Made by a program: the position numbers and the translations under genes
The notes under the pieces: generated by a model
Told to the model about the DNA's origin: nothing
The model's database searches: none
What the model saw: only the letters and a program-made list of their open reading frames with translations
Shown here: positions 41,769 to 51,322 of the stretch, piece after piece
How positions within the stretch are numbered: position 1 is the first letter of the stretch
Layout: each line of letters starts with the position of its first letter
From: Crossiella sp. CA-258035
GTDB lineage: Bacteria; Actinomycetota; Actinomycetes; Mycobacteriales; Pseudonocardiaceae
Direction of reading: 5' to 3'
Assembly (NCBI RefSeq): GCF_030064675.1
Contig: NZ_CP116413.1
Location: 6,418,001 to 6,482,000 of the forward strand
DNA length: 64,000 nucleotides

Positions 41769-43472
41769 TCAGGCCTCCTTCACGGCTGCGCCGGCCGGGG
41801 CGGCCTTGCGGTAGGTCGCGTTGAACCGCTGTGCCTCGCCGAGCCCGGACAGGCTGGGGCGGGAGAGGAACTTGGACTGCGAGGCCAGCGCGACCAGCGG
41901 GTGGGTCACCAGGAACACGATCACCAGGTCGAGCACGGTGGACATGCCCAGGGTGAAGGCGAAGCCCTTGACCTGGCCGACGGCCAGGACGTAGAGCACC
42001 GCGGCGGCCAGGAAGCTGACCGCGTCGGCGGAGAGGATGGTGCGGCGGGCGCGGACCCAGGAGCGGGGCACCGCGGAGCGGAAGCTGCGGCCCTCGCGCA
42101 CCTCGTCCTTGAGTCTTTCGAAGAAGACGATGAAGGAGTCGGCGGTGATGCCGATGGCGATGATGAACCCGGCGACGCCGGCCAGGTCCAGGGTGAAGCC
42201 GACCCAGCGGCCCAGCAGCACCAGCACCGCGAAGACGACCAGGCCGGTGAGCACCAGGGAGAGCGCGGTGAGGATGCCCAGCGCCCGGTAGTAGAACAGG
42301 CAGTACAGCAGCACCAGGGCCAGGCCGATGGCGCCGGCGATGAGACCGGCCTGCAGCGAGGCCAGGCCGAGGGTGGCCGAGACGGTCTCGAACTCCGACT
42401 GCTCGAAGTTCAGCGGCAGCGAGCCGTACTTGAGCGCGTTGGCCAGCTGCTGGGCCTCGTTCTGGGTGAACTGGCCGGTGATCTGGGTGCTGCCGCCGAC
42501 GATGGCCTCGTTGATCGAGGGCGCGGAGACGACCTTGGTGTCGAGCACGAAGGCGGCGCGCTTGCCGACGTTCTTGGAGGTGAAGTCGGCCCAGGTCTTC
42601 ACGCCGTCGCCGTGGAAGTTCAGGGTGACCACGAAGCCGGGGCCCTGGGAGTTGGCCTGCGCGCTGGCGTCGGAGATCTGCTTGCCGTCGAGGAACACCG
42701 GGCCCAGGATCAGCTTCTCGGTGCCCTTCTCGTCACAGGTGACCAGGGGCAGCTTCGGGTCGTCCAGGCCGGTGAGCGGGTCGGCGGCCTTGCAGTCCAG
42801 GGTGGCCAGGGCGATCTGCTGGGCCTGCTGGTCGCTCAGCAGCGCCGGGTTCTGGCGGAGCTGCTTGGCCTGCTTGATGGCTTCGGGACCGGCCTTGGGC
42901 TGGCTCGGCGCGCTGCTGGGCGGCGCGGCGGAGGAGCTGCTGGGCTGGGCGGATCCGGAGGGCTGCTGGGCGGGGGCGATGCGGCCCTGCGGCTTCGGTG
43001 AGGAGGTCGGCGTGCCGGTGCCGGCGCCGGGCGCGGAGGTCGGCGGCGGGTTGGCGCCGCTGGTCTGGTTGCCGGGCGCGGGCTGGTTGGTCGCCGGGAC
43101 CGCGCCGATGACCGCGCGGAAGCCGAGCACCGCGGTGCGGCCCAGGCTGCGGGCCTCGTCCGGGTTGTTGCCGGGGACCGTGATGACCAGGTTGCTGCCG
43201 TCCTGCACGACCTCGGCGCCGGAGATGCCGGAGCCGTTGACACGGCGGTCGATGATCTCGCGGGCGAGGTTGAGCGACTCCGCGGAAGGCGGGGCGCCGG
43301 ACTCCGACCGCGCGGTCAGCGTGACCCGCGTGCCGCCCTGCAGGTCGATGCCCAGCTTCGGCTTGGCCTGCCCGTCACCGGTGAAGAACACCAGCGAGTA
43401 CAGCACGACAACGATCAGTCCGAAGGCGGCGAGGTTTCGCCACGGGCGTACATGCCCAGCCGGAGGTGCCAC
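41769..43472 (-). CDS. secD: Protein translocase subunit SecD
   Basis: A 567-residue SecD with TM1 near residues 12-31, the signature KLGIDLQGGTRVTLTA, and a C-terminal six-helix bundle with GIGLALV-like and ITADSFIVFFERLKDEVREG motifs. A ~75-residue Pro/Ser/Thr-rich insert interrupts the periplasmic P1 region (about 130-205), longer than in E. coli; such inserts are known in actinobacteria. The GTG start at 43472 has a GGAG slightly far upstream (11 bases). Co-transcribed with secF; works with YajC. Confidence 0.93.
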   Translation of the reverse strand: MAPPAGHVRPWRNLAAFGLIVVVLYSLVFFTGDGQAKPKLGIDLQGGTRVTLTARSESGAPPSAESLNLAREIIDRRVNGSGISGAEVVQDGSNLVITVPGNNPDEARSLGRTAVLGFRAVIGAVPATNQPAPGNQTSGANPPPTSAPGAGTGTPTSSPKPQGRIAPAQQPSGSAQPSSSSAAPPSSAPSQPKAGPEAIKQAKQLRQNPALLSDQQAQQIALATLDCKAADPLTGLDDPKLPLVTCDEKGTEKLILGPVFLDGKQISDASAQANSQGPGFVVTLNFHGDGVKTWADFTSKNVGKRAAFVLDTKVVSAPSINEAIVGGSTQITGQFTQNEAQQLANALKYGSLPLNFEQSEFETVSATLGLASLQAGLIAGAIGLALVLLYCLFYYRALGILTALSLVLTGLVVFAVLVLLGRWVGFTLDLAGVAGFIIAIGITADSFIVFFERLKDEVREGRSFRSAVPRSWVRARRTILSADAVSFLAAAVLYVLAVGQVKGFAFTLGMSTVLDLVIVFLVTHPLVALASQSKFLSRPSLSGLGEAQRFNATYRKAAPAGAAVKEA

Positions 43473-43642
43473 GGTACGTCGGTCTCCTCAAGCCAACGGG
43501 GCCGTGCGGTGGACCCGTTGCCGATGGTCAGTGGATGTGGACCGCTCTGTCCGCATCGGGCGAGGCAGGGCGGTGCGCCCCCGCCACGCTGCACGCGGGG
43601 GCGCCAGAGCCTAGCGCGCCAGTAAATCCTGGCGTTAGCGTC

Positions 43643-44041
43643 TTACCGGTTGTTCTTGCCCTGCTCAAGGGGCGGGGCGACCTCGGCCTTGCTCTCGTTG
43701 GCCTTGTCCGCCGCCGTCTTGTCGGCGGCGGGAGTCACGGGGAGCTCCTCCTCGTCGACCTCGAGCTCCTCCTCGTGCAGGTCCTTGACCTTCTCGCGCA
43801 CCGCGGCGCGCACCCACTCGGTGGTCACACCGGGGGCGATCTCCAGCTTGATGGTGGTGTCGTCCTCGGCGTCGACCACCGTCGCGTACAGACCGGAGGT
43901 AGTCATGACCCGGTCACCAGGCGCGAGCGAGCTCTGCAGCGACTGCTGTTCCTGGATGGCCCTCTTCTGCTTGCGGACGCTCAGGAACATCATGACCCCG
44001 AGCCCGACAATGAGGAGCGGGAAGATAAATGACGGGTCCAT
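43643..44041 (-). CDS. yajC: Preprotein translocase subunit YajC
   Basis: About 132 residues: one N-terminal transmembrane helix (FIFPLLIVGLGVMMFL), then the YajC cytoplasmic domain SLAPGDRVMTTSGLYATVVD, and an acidic/Lys-rich tail (HEEELEVDEEELPVTP). YajC associates with SecDF. ATG 44041 gives better spacing from GGAG than the preceding ATG at 44044, though both are possible. 170 bp separate it from secD, where secD may have its own promoter. Confidence 0.9.
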   Translation of the reverse strand: MDPSFIFPLLIVGLGVMMFLSVRKQKRAIQEQQSLQSSLAPGDRVMTTSGLYATVVDAEDDTTIKLEIAPGVTTEWVRAAVREKVKDLHEEELEVDEEELPVTPAADKTAADKANESKAEVAPPLEQGKNNR

Positions 44042-44122
44042 CATTCTCCGTTCGGCGGAGGCCGGCCCTGGTGGCCTGACATCCGGTTTTGTTCGGGTAT
44101 GCGGGTACGAGTGTGCCAGGTG

Positions 44123-45172
44123 TCACTCGCCGGGAGCCTGGGGCGGGGGTTCGAGCCCGAGGTGGCGCCACGCGGACACGGTAGCGACCCGCCCGCGCGG
44201 TGTTCGCGCGAGCATGCCGGCCCGCACCAGGTACGGCTCGCAGACCTCCTCGACGGTGGTCGGCTCCTCACCCACCGCCACGGCCAGGGTAGACACCCCG
44301 ACCGGGCCGCCTCCAAACGACCGCACCAAAGCGCCCAGAACGGCACGATCCAGGCGGTCGAGGCCGAGTTCGTCGACGTCGTAGACCTGGAGCGCGGCCA
44401 TGGCGATGTCCCTGGTCACGGCCCCGTCGGCGCGGACCTCGGCGTAGTCGCGGACCCGGCGCAGCAGCCGGTTGGCGATGCGCGGGGTGCCGCGGGAGCG
44501 CCCGGCGATCTCGACCGCGCCGTCGGGGCGCAGGTCGACGCCGAGGATGCTCGCGGAGCGTGTGAGGATGAGCTCCAGCTCGCCGGGGGCGTAGAACTCC
44601 ATGTGCGCGGTGAAGCCGAAGCGGTCGCGCAGCGGGCCGGTCAGCGAGCCGGACCGGGTGGTGGCGCCGACCAGGGTGAACGGGGCGATGTCCAGGGGGA
44701 TGCTGGTGGCGCCGGGGCCCTTGCCGACCACCACGTCGACCCGGAAGTCCTCCATGGCCAGGTAGAGCATCTCCTCGGCGGGGCGGGCGATGCGGTGGAT
44801 CTCGTCGATGAACAGCACGTCGCCCTCGGCCAGGTTGGACAGCATCGCGGCCAGGTCGCCGGCGCGTTCCAGGGCGGGGCCGGAGGTGATCCGCAGCGCG
44901 GCGCCCAGCTCGGCGGCGATGATCATGGCGAGGCTGGTCTTGCCGAGTCCGGGCGGGCCGGAGAGCAGCACGTGGTCGGGTGGGGAGCCGCGCCGCATGG
45001 CGCCGCCGAGGACCAGTTCGAGCTGTTCGCGGACCCGGCCCTGGCCGACGAACTCGGTCAGGTTCCGCGGCCGCAGCCCGGTCTCGTCCTCGCGTTCGCC
45101 GGTGCCGGCGTAGGGCGAGAGGGGGGTGTCCTCGTCGGGCTCGCCCACGAACACCGCGTCGTCTTCGTACAC
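44123..45172 (-). CDS. ruvB: Holliday junction branch migration helicase RuvB
   Basis: A 349-residue AAA+ motor. Walker A is [11 protein letters not shown], Walker B is [10 protein letters not shown], the sensor region [19 protein letters not shown], and a C-terminal winged helix contacts DNA. It drives branch migration with RuvA. GTG 45172 ([10 protein letters not shown]) is 9 bp after ruvA. It is the last gene of the SOS-controlled ruvCAB operon and is 78 bp from yajC. Confidence 0.95.
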   Translation of the reverse strand: MYEDDAVFVGEPDEDTPLSPYAGTGEREDETGLRPRNLTEFVGQGRVREQLELVLGGAMRRGSPPDHVLLSGPPGLGKTSLAMIIAAELGAALRITSGPALERAGDLAAMLSNLAEGDVLFIDEIHRIARPAEEMLYLAMEDFRVDVVVGKGPGATSIPLDIAPFTLVGATTRSGSLTGPLRDRFGFTAHMEFYAPGELELILTRSASILGVDLRPDGAVEIAGRSRGTPRIANRLLRRVRDYAEVRADGAVTRDIAMAALQVYDVDELGLDRLDRAVLGALVRSFGGGPVGVSTLAVAVGEEPTTVEEVCEPYLVRAGMLARTPRGRVATVSAWRHLGLEPPPQAPGE

Positions 45173-45181
45173 CGCGCTCCC

Positions 45182-45778
45182 CTACTTCTTGCGCCCGAGT
45201 CCGGCCAGGGCCCTGCGCAGCACGGTCGCGGTGTCCCCGCCGCCGTCGGCGAGCACCGCCTCCACCGCGCCCTCGGCCTGTTTGGCCGGGAAGCCCAGTC
45301 CCAGCAACGCTTCCACCACCTGGGCGCGCACGTGGTCGTGGTCCAGGCCGGGCAGTTCGGGGCTGCTGCTGGGGATCAGCGCGCCGACCTTGTCCCGGAG
45401 CTCGATGACCAGGCGTTCGGCGCCCTTGCGGCCGACGCCGGGGACCTGGGTGAGCACGGTGATGTTGCCCTCGGCCAGCGCGGCGCACAGCTTGTCCGGC
45501 TCCAGCACGGCGAGCACGGCCAGTGCGAGCTTGGGGCCGACGCCGGTGACGGTCTGCAGCAGGCCGAAGAGCTCGCGGGCCTCGTCGGTGGCGAAGCCGA
45601 AGAGGGTGAGGGAGTCCTCGCGCACGACCAGCGTGGTGGACAGCCGGGCTTCTTCGCCGCGGCGCAGGGTGGCCAGGGTGGCGGGGGTGGTGCGCACGGC
45701 CAGGCCGACGCCGCCGACCTCGATGACGACGTGGTCGAGGCTGATGGAGAGCACCTGGCCGCGTACCGAGGAAATCAC
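45182..45778 (-). CDS. ruvA: Holliday junction branch migration protein RuvA
   Basis: A 198-residue RuvA with the N-terminal OB fold ([20 protein letters not shown]), helix-hairpin-helix motifs ([40 protein letters not shown]) and a small C-terminal UBA-like domain that binds RuvB. It recognises the four-way junction and positions RuvB. GTG 45778 starts 4 bp after the ruvC stop. Same operon as ruvC and ruvB. Confidence 0.95.
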   Translation of the reverse strand: MISSVRGQVLSISLDHVVIEVGGVGLAVRTTPATLATLRRGEEARLSTTLVVREDSLTLFGFATDEARELFGLLQTVTGVGPKLALAVLAVLEPDKLCAALAEGNITVLTQVPGVGRKGAERLVIELRDKVGALIPSSSPELPGLDHDHVRAQVVEALLGLGFPAKQAEGAVEAVLADGGGDTATVLRRALAGLGRKK

Positions 45779-45782
45779 GTGA

Positions 45783-46373
45783 TCACTTGTTCCTTGTCCG
45801 GGCGGGCTTGGCCGCCGTCCTGGCCGCGGCGGCGAGCCGGGCCTTGTGCGCCTGGGCGAGCTGGGCGGCCCTGGCCTGGGCCTCGGCCAGCCTGGACTGC
45901 ATGGGCGCGCGCCAGATGTGGCAGATGGCCAGGCCGAGGGCGTCGGCGGCGTCGGCGGGCTTGGGCGCCTCGGCCAGCCCGAGCACCTTGGTGACCATGG
46001 CGGTGACCTGGGCCTTGTCCGCGCGGCCGGAGCCGGTGAGGGCGGCCTTCATCTCGCTGGGGGTGTGGAAGGCCACCGGCAGGTCGCGCCGGGCCGCGCA
46101 CAGCGCGATCACCCCGCCGGCCTGGGCGGTGCCCATGGCGGTGCGCACGTTGTGCTGGCTGAACACCCGTTCCACCGCGATCACATCGGGCCGGTAGCGC
46201 TCCAGCCACAGCTCGGCGGCATCGGCGATCTGCAGCAGCCGCACCGCGAGGGGGGCGTCGACCGGGGTGCGGACCACGTCCACGGCGACCGCGCGGACGC
46301 TGCGGCCGGTGCCGCCGTCGACCACGGCGATGCCGCAGCGGGTCAGGCCGGGGTCCACTCCCAGCACGCGCAC
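45783..46373 (-). CDS. ruvC: Crossover junction endodeoxyribonuclease RuvC
   Basis: A 196-residue resolvase that cuts Holliday junctions. Catalytic acidic residues are in [36 protein letters not shown] and [14 protein letters not shown]. The GTG at 46373 has GGGAG nine bases upstream; a TTG three codons earlier abuts the GGGAG and is unlikely. The C-terminal Ala/Arg-rich tail is longer than in E. coli. A LexA box lies 23 bases upstream. Confidence 0.94.
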   Translation of the reverse strand: MRVLGVDPGLTRCGIAVVDGGTGRSVRAVAVDVVRTPVDAPLAVRLLQIADAAELWLERYRPDVIAVERVFSQHNVRTAMGTAQAGGVIALCAARRDLPVAFHTPSEMKAALTGSGRADKAQVTAMVTKVLGLAEAPKPADAADALGLAICHIWRAPMQSRLAEAQARAAQLAQAHKARLAAAARTAAKPARTRNK

Positions 46374-46396
46374 GCAGACCAACTCCCGATCAACTG

Positions 46397-46412
46397 GCGA
46401 ACACTCGTTCGA
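46397..46412 (-). promoter_or_regulatory. LexA (SOS) box upstream of ruvC-ruvA-ruvB
   Basis: gcgaacactcgttcga matches the GAAC-n4-GTTC LexA core with one full flank. SOS control of ruvCAB is well known in actinobacteria, so this site supports the other three boxes in the window. Confidence 0.85.
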
Positions 46413-46533
46413 ACCCTAGAGGGCGGGCGACTTACCCGGGTGGGTGACACGCGAAAACGTGGACAGTCACCCGCCGGAGTGGGTACCGTCGGTTTCGCAA
46501 TGCGATCGCATTGGATCTCTTGGGGGTTCTCAG

Positions 46534-48159
46534 ATGAATGATGTCAGCAGGCGCGGCTTCCTGGCCGGGACCGCGGCGCTGGGCGGACTGGCGGTCACCT
46601 CCGGTGTGGCCGCCGCGGCCCCGGAGGCGGCTGGGGGGACTGGTCATCCGCCGCTGGGCCCGGTGACCGTGCGTCCCGGCGACCCGCGCTACCGGGACTT
46701 GCAGATCAAGGGCGTGAACACCCGGTTCCGCCCCGCGCCGGAGGCGTTCCAGCTGGTCGGCTCGACCGAGCAGGTGGTTCGCGCGGTGCAGGAGGCGGTG
46801 CGCGCGGGCAAGCGGATCACCGTGCGCGGCGGCGGCCACTCCTGCGAGAACTCCGTCGGCGAGGGCGCGCAGGTGATCATCGACCTGTCCCAGTTCAACG
46901 ACGTGTACTTCGACCAGCGCCGCGGCGCCTTCGCCATCGAGGCCGGTGCGACCCTGCGCGAGGTGTACAAGACGCTGTACCTGGGCTGGGGCGTGACGCT
47001 GCCCGGCGGGGAGTGCGGCGAGGTCGGCGTGGGCGGGCACATCCAGGGCGGCGGCTACGGCCCGCAGTCCCGGCGGCTGGGCGTGACCGTGGACTACCTG
47101 TACGCGGTCGAGGTCGTGGTGGTCGACAAGGACGGCACCGCCCGCGCGGTGGTGGCCACCCGGGAGCCCGGCGACCCCAACCGCGAGCTGTGGTGGGCGC
47201 ACACCGGTGGCGGCGGCGGCAACTTCGGCGTGGTCACCCGCTACTGGATGCGCGATCCGAAGGCCAAGGGCGACGACCCGGCCAAGCTGCTGCCGCGCCC
47301 ACCGGCGGAGGTGGTGACCAGCGTGGCGATCTGCGGCTGGAAGGACATCGACGAGGACCGCTTCGTCCGGCTGATGCGCAACTACGGCGAGTTCCTGGAA
47401 CGCCACAGCGCCCCGGACTCCCCCTACACCGGCCTGTGGTCGGCCTTCCTGGTGCCCGGCCCGGTCGAGGGTGCGAACCCAGGCGGCTTCATCATCACCG
47501 GCCAGATCGACGCCGGTGTCCCGAACGCGGAGAAGCTCCTGTCCGACTACTTCGCCGCGGTCACCGCCGGGGTGGACAAGGGCGTGTTCGTCACCCCGCC
47601 GGAACGCCAGACCTGGCTGACCAGCGCGCTGTCCTCGGGCACCAACCAGGAGTCGGGGCGGTACAAGCAGAAGTCGGCCTACCTGCGCAAGCGCTACACC
47701 GACGAGCAGGCCCGGATCTCCTACCGGCACGTCACCGCGGCCAAGGTCCCCGAGGGCACCAGCCCCGCGCCGATCCTGTGGCTGCTGTCCTTCGGCGGCA
47801 AGGTCAACACCGTCGCCCCCTCGGCCACCGCGATGGCGCAGCGGGACTCGATCCTCAAGGCCACCTTCATCACCTACTGGCCCGACCCCAAGGACGAGGA
47901 GACCGAGATCCGCCGCGTCCGCGAGTACTTCCGCGAGCTCTACGCCGACACCGGCGGCGTGCCCGTGCCCAACGCGGCCAACGACGGCTGCTACATCAAC
48001 TACCCGGACATCGACATGGCCGACCCGGCCTGGAACACCTCCGGCGTGCCGTGGCACGAGCTGTTCTACAAGGGCAACTACCCCCGGTTGCAGCAGGTCA
48101 AGGCCAAGTGGGACCCGAGGAACGTCTTCCACCACACCCTGTCCATCCGCCTGCCGTGA
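46534..48159 (+). CDS. Tat-exported FAD-linked oxidase (BBE-type)
   Basis: A 541-residue secreted flavoprotein. The twin-arginine signal is VSRRGFLAGTAALGGLAV. The PCMH FAD domain holds RGGGHSCENSVGEGAQV, whose His can bind FAD covalently, and LPGGECGEVGVGGHIQGGGY, whose Cys is positioned for the second covalent bond, as in bicovalent berberine-bridge-type oxidases. The C-terminal BBE motif region includes NAANDGCYINYPDIDM and YKGNYPRLQQVKAKWDPRNV. It may oxidise sugars or alcohols outside the cell. ATG 46534. Confidence 0.88.
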   Translation: MNDVSRRGFLAGTAALGGLAVTSGVAAAAPEAAGGTGHPPLGPVTVRPGDPRYRDLQIKGVNTRFRPAPEAFQLVGSTEQVVRAVQEAVRAGKRITVRGGGHSCENSVGEGAQVIIDLSQFNDVYFDQRRGAFAIEAGATLREVYKTLYLGWGVTLPGGECGEVGVGGHIQGGGYGPQSRRLGVTVDYLYAVEVVVVDKDGTARAVVATREPGDPNRELWWAHTGGGGGNFGVVTRYWMRDPKAKGDDPAKLLPRPPAEVVTSVAICGWKDIDEDRFVRLMRNYGEFLERHSAPDSPYTGLWSAFLVPGPVEGANPGGFIITGQIDAGVPNAEKLLSDYFAAVTAGVDKGVFVTPPERQTWLTSALSSGTNQESGRYKQKSAYLRKRYTDEQARISYRHVTAAKVPEGTSPAPILWLLSFGGKVNTVAPSATAMAQRDSILKATFITYWPDPKDEETEIRRVREYFRELYADTGGVPVPNAANDGCYINYPDIDMADPAWNTSGVPWHELFYKGNYPRLQQVKAKWDPRNVFHHTLSIRLP

Positions 48160-48187
48160 CCCGCGCCCGCCCCAGGTCCCGGCTAGC

Positions 48188-49249
48188 GTGGGCGAGGTGC
48201 ACGAGTTCACGCTGGCCCTGCATCGGGCGCTGACCGGATCCGCCAACGCCTGCTCCTCCCCCTACTCCGTGGCCACCGCGCTCGGCCTGCTCGCCGAGGC
48301 CGCGCGGGGGCCCGGACGGGCGGAAATCGTTGCCCTGGTGGGAGATCCAGCCGAACTGGCCACGCGGTTCGGCGAGGCCGGGCAGCTGTGGGCAGGGGAG
48401 CTCGCGGTGGCCAACACGCTGTGGGTGGACCGGGATGTCACGGTGCGGCCGGAGTTCACCGACACCCTGGGCGGCTGGCCGGGGGCCGCGGTGCGCGAGC
48501 TGGCGCTGCGGGCCGACCCCGAGTCCGCCCGCGGGGTGATCAACGCCGATGTCGCCGAGACGACCAGGGGGCTGATCGCGGAGGCGGTGCCGCAGGGCGC
48601 GATCACCCCGGAGACCGTGGTGGCGCTGGTGAACGCGCTCTACCTCAAGGTCGGCTGGAACCTGCCGTTCCGGGACGGGGCGACCGAGGACCTGCCCTTC
48701 CACGCGCCCGACGGGACGGTCGCGGTGCCGACGATGAGCCGGGCCGGGAAGTCCAAGCACGTGGCCGCCGGTGGCTGGCAGTCGGTGGCGCTGCCCGCCG
48801 ACGGCGGCGTGGAAGCCGTGGTGCTGCTGCCCGACGGCGACCTGGACCAGACACCCCTGGACGCGGCGCTGCTGGCGGAGCTGACCGGGCCCGGGGAGTT
48901 CCGGCAGATCGAGCTGTACCTGCCGCGGTTCCGGGTCGAGTCGCGGGTGGAGCTGGCCGCGCCCCTGGCGGAGCTGGGCGTGCGCACGGTGTTCAGCGAG
49001 GACGCCGACCTGGGCGGGCTCACCGCGGAACGGGTCGCGGTGACCGCGGCGCTGCACCAGGCGGTGCTCGAAGTCGACGAGAACGGCCTGGAGGGCGCGG
49101 CGGTGACCGCGATGATGGTCGGGGCGGTGTCCCTGGAGCTGGAACCGCCGCCACCGCTGGAAATCCGGGTGGACCGGCCGTTCCTGTTCCTGGTGCGGCA
49201 CCAGGGCACCGGCGCGCCGTACTTCCTGGCCAAGGTCGTGCGGCCGTGA
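48188..49249 (+). CDS. Serpin family protease inhibitor
   Basis: A 353-residue serpin, cytoplasmic by sequence because no signal peptide is seen. The N-terminal SSPYSVATALGLLAEAARG, middle VVALVNALYLKVGWNLPF, the hinge VDENGLEGAAVTAMMVGAVS and the C-terminal RVDRPFLFLVRHQGTGAPYF fit the inhibitory fold. The hinge keeps small residues (GAAVTA), so it may be inhibitory; the reactive bond lies in the following MMVGAVSLELEPPP region. GTG 48188 or 48197. Its TGA overlaps the start of the next small gene. Confidence 0.87.
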   Translation: MGEVHEFTLALHRALTGSANACSSPYSVATALGLLAEAARGPGRAEIVALVGDPAELATRFGEAGQLWAGELAVANTLWVDRDVTVRPEFTDTLGGWPGAAVRELALRADPESARGVINADVAETTRGLIAEAVPQGAITPETVVALVNALYLKVGWNLPFRDGATEDLPFHAPDGTVAVPTMSRAGKSKHVAAGGWQSVALPADGGVEAVVLLPDGDLDQTPLDAALLAELTGPGEFRQIELYLPRFRVESRVELAAPLAELGVRTVFSEDADLGGLTAERVAVTAALHQAVLEVDENGLEGAAVTAMMVGAVSLELEPPPPLEIRVDRPFLFLVRHQGTGAPYFLAKVVRP

Positions 49250-49557
49250 CCGAGATCGACCCGGAGGTCAAACGGCGGGCCTGCGTCGCGCTGGCCCGGC
49301 ACGCCAGCCGGTCCGCGCCACTGGGCTGGTCCACCGACACCGCGGACAGCTTCGCCGGCTGGCACTTCTCGCCGTACGAGGAATGGCTGCTGGTCCACAC
49401 CTCCGGCGGCTGGGGCGGGCCGGTGCAGTACCTGGTGCGCGAGGACACGGTGTTCGTCTTCAGCCTGGCGGAGCACTCCTACGAGTCCGCGCTGGCCGCC
49501 GCGCGTGCGCACTACGACCGCCCGGCCCGGCGCTGGTGGCGGTTCGGGCGAGCCTGA
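49246..49557 (+). CDS. Small uncharacterised protein coupled to the serpin gene
   Basis: 103 residues, soluble, Trp- and Tyr-rich (LGWSTDTADSFAGWHFSPYE, SGGWGGPVQYLVREDTVFVF), ending in a basic RRWWRFGRA. I recognise no family. The GTG at 49246 overlaps the serpin TGA as GTGA, so it is made with the serpin. It could bind the serpin or its target protease; this is only context-based. Codon use matches neighbours. Confidence 0.6.
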   Translation: MTEIDPEVKRRACVALARHASRSAPLGWSTDTADSFAGWHFSPYEEWLLVHTSGGWGGPVQYLVREDTVFVFSLAEHSYESALAAARAHYDRPARRWWRFGRA

Positions 49558-49677
49558 CCGCGCGCTCGGGCAAGGCGGCATCAGGAAAAGCGAAGTCCAG
49601 GGGAATCGGTGAACCCCGGAAACGGCGGCACGCTACGTTGAAACGTCCACCGTCACGAAGCCCCGCCGGGAGTACAC

Positions 49678-50556
49678 GTGCCGCGAGTAGCGGTGATCGG
49701 CTACGCCAGTGTCGACCACGCCATGGAGACCGACCCGTTCCTGGCCGCGACCGGCACCACCCTGGTCCGCCGCCGCCTGTCCCACCCCTGGCCCCACCTG
49801 GGCGGCATCACCTACGCCGCCGAGGGCCTGACCAATGCCGGCCACGACGTCCGCGCGGTCACCTGGGTAGGCCAGGACACCTTCGGCGCGGCCTACACCG
49901 AACGGCTCGCCGCCTGGGGCGTGGACGTCTCCGGGGTCGACCAGAGCGGCGACCGCACCCCGTCGAACTTCCTGTTCTACGCCCCCGACGAACAACTCGT
50001 CACCGTCTACGACCCCGGCGAACCGGTCCCGGACTCCCTGACCGAGACCCAGCGCGCGGTCATCGCCGACAGCGACTGGGTCTGCCTCCTGGTCGGCCCC
50101 CGCCCCGTCACGGTCGAGATCCTGGACCTCCTCCGCCCGGAACAACACCTGGCCTGGACCGTCAAGGACGACCCGGACGCCTACCCCGGCGGCCTGGTCC
50201 ACCGCCTGTTGTCCCGAGCCTCCGTCCTCACTTTCTCCACCAGGGAAAGACTGTTCCTGGAACGCGCGGTAGCCCCCCGCCCATTACGCGACCGCACCAG
50301 GCCCGAGTCCCTGCGCGCGGAAACACAAGGACCCGCGGGCGCCCAGTTCTGGCACAACGGCACCTCGGGCGCGGTGGGGGCGACGGCGATCGAGGCGGTG
50401 GACACGACGGGCGCGGGGGATGTGTTCTTCGCGGCGGCGGTGGCGAGCATGATCGAGTCCCCGGCGGAGCCGCGGCTGGCGACGGAGGCGGGGGTGGCGG
50501 CGGCGACGGCGTTGCTGCGGTGCCGGAAGGACTCGACGGAGGGCAAGGTCTGCTGA
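49678..50556 (+). CDS. PfkB/ribokinase-family sugar kinase-like protein
   Basis: A 292-residue PfkB-fold protein. The C-terminal ATP/anion-hole motif is AVDTTGAGDVFFAAAVASM with the catalytic Asp; the N-terminal signature is PHLGGITYAAEGLTNAGHDV. It would phosphorylate a sugar or nucleoside. GTG 49678 has GGGAG five bases upstream. Neighbouring genes give no pathway. Followed by a 766-bp gene-free G-rich tract. Confidence 0.82.
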   Translation: MPRVAVIGYASVDHAMETDPFLAATGTTLVRRRLSHPWPHLGGITYAAEGLTNAGHDVRAVTWVGQDTFGAAYTERLAAWGVDVSGVDQSGDRTPSNFLFYAPDEQLVTVYDPGEPVPDSLTETQRAVIADSDWVCLLVGPRPVTVEILDLLRPEQHLAWTVKDDPDAYPGGLVHRLLSRASVLTFSTRERLFLERAVAPRPLRDRTRPESLRAETQGPAGAQFWHNGTSGAVGATAIEAVDTTGAGDVFFAAAVASMIESPAEPRLATEAGVAAATALLRCRKDSTEGKVC

Positions 50557-51322
50557 GCGGGTGCTCGCGGGGGCGAGTGCGCGAGGGGCGAGTGCGTAGG
50601 CAGCGGGTGCTCGCGGGTAGTGGGTGCGCGGGGGCGGGCTCGCGGGCGGGCGGCGCGTTGGCTGGGCTCGCGGCGGGCTGGGCGGGCGGTTGAACCGGGA
50701 CGCGGGCGGTGGGGTGAGCTCGTGGGCGGTGCGTGGCGGCGTGTGCGGAGCAGCCGGGCGGCGGGCGGCGCGCGCGGGTGGCGGCAGGCTTGGGGCGGTT
50801 CGCAGAGGGGCTGGCAGCGGGCAGGCGAGGCTTGCGGATCGCGGCGGGTTAGTCTCGGTTCGCGGCGATCGGTCAGGCCCGGTCACGCTCCGCGAAGCCG
50901 AAGATCAAGACGGAAAGCAACCTTTTCGGCTTGAAAAGCGTTCCGCAGAGGAAGCGGAGGCGCGGGCGGGGGAAACAGCGGGCCAGCGCGGGCGAGCCTG
51001 AGCGAGCACGGATCGGGTCGGCCCGGGGTTCGCCCTGGTCAGGGAGCCCGGACAGCAGGACCGGAGCGTCGCGGGTCGGCTCGGAGCGGCGCGGCTGGGC
51101 TCGGAGCGGCGTGGGGCGACAGCGCGCGGGTGGTCGGCAGCGCGCCGGGGGCTCGGGTCGCTGGGCTCAGGTCGCTGGGTTCGGAGCGGCGGGCTCGGGC
51201 ATGGCACGGGCAGGGGCAGCCCGGCAAGGTCGGGCGGGGATGCTTCGCGGCGGCTGGGCGTGGCGCGCGGGGCGGTCCGGGGTACGGCGGGGCGGGGCGG
51301 GCGGCGCGCATAGGCTCGGTGG
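50557..51322. other. Gene-free, strongly G-biased tract around repeat copy 2
   Basis: 766 bp with G far exceeding C on the plus strand, apart from the AT-richer 74-bp repeat at 50898-50971. Short repeats such as gggctcggagcggcg recur near 51085-51110. Open frames here are Gly/Arg/Trp-rich artefacts without a family. The tract ends at the PPOX gene start. Confidence 0.65.
50898..50971 (+). repeat. 74-bp dispersed repeat, copy 2
   Basis: Identical to the reverse complement of 28037-28110. Stem-loop 1: cttttc (50922-50927) with gaaaag (50933-50938). Stem-loop 2: tccgc (50942-50946) with gcgga (50954-50958). The G-rich tract continues on its 3' side, as in copy 1; here it also occurs on the 5' side. 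Confidence 0.85.
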
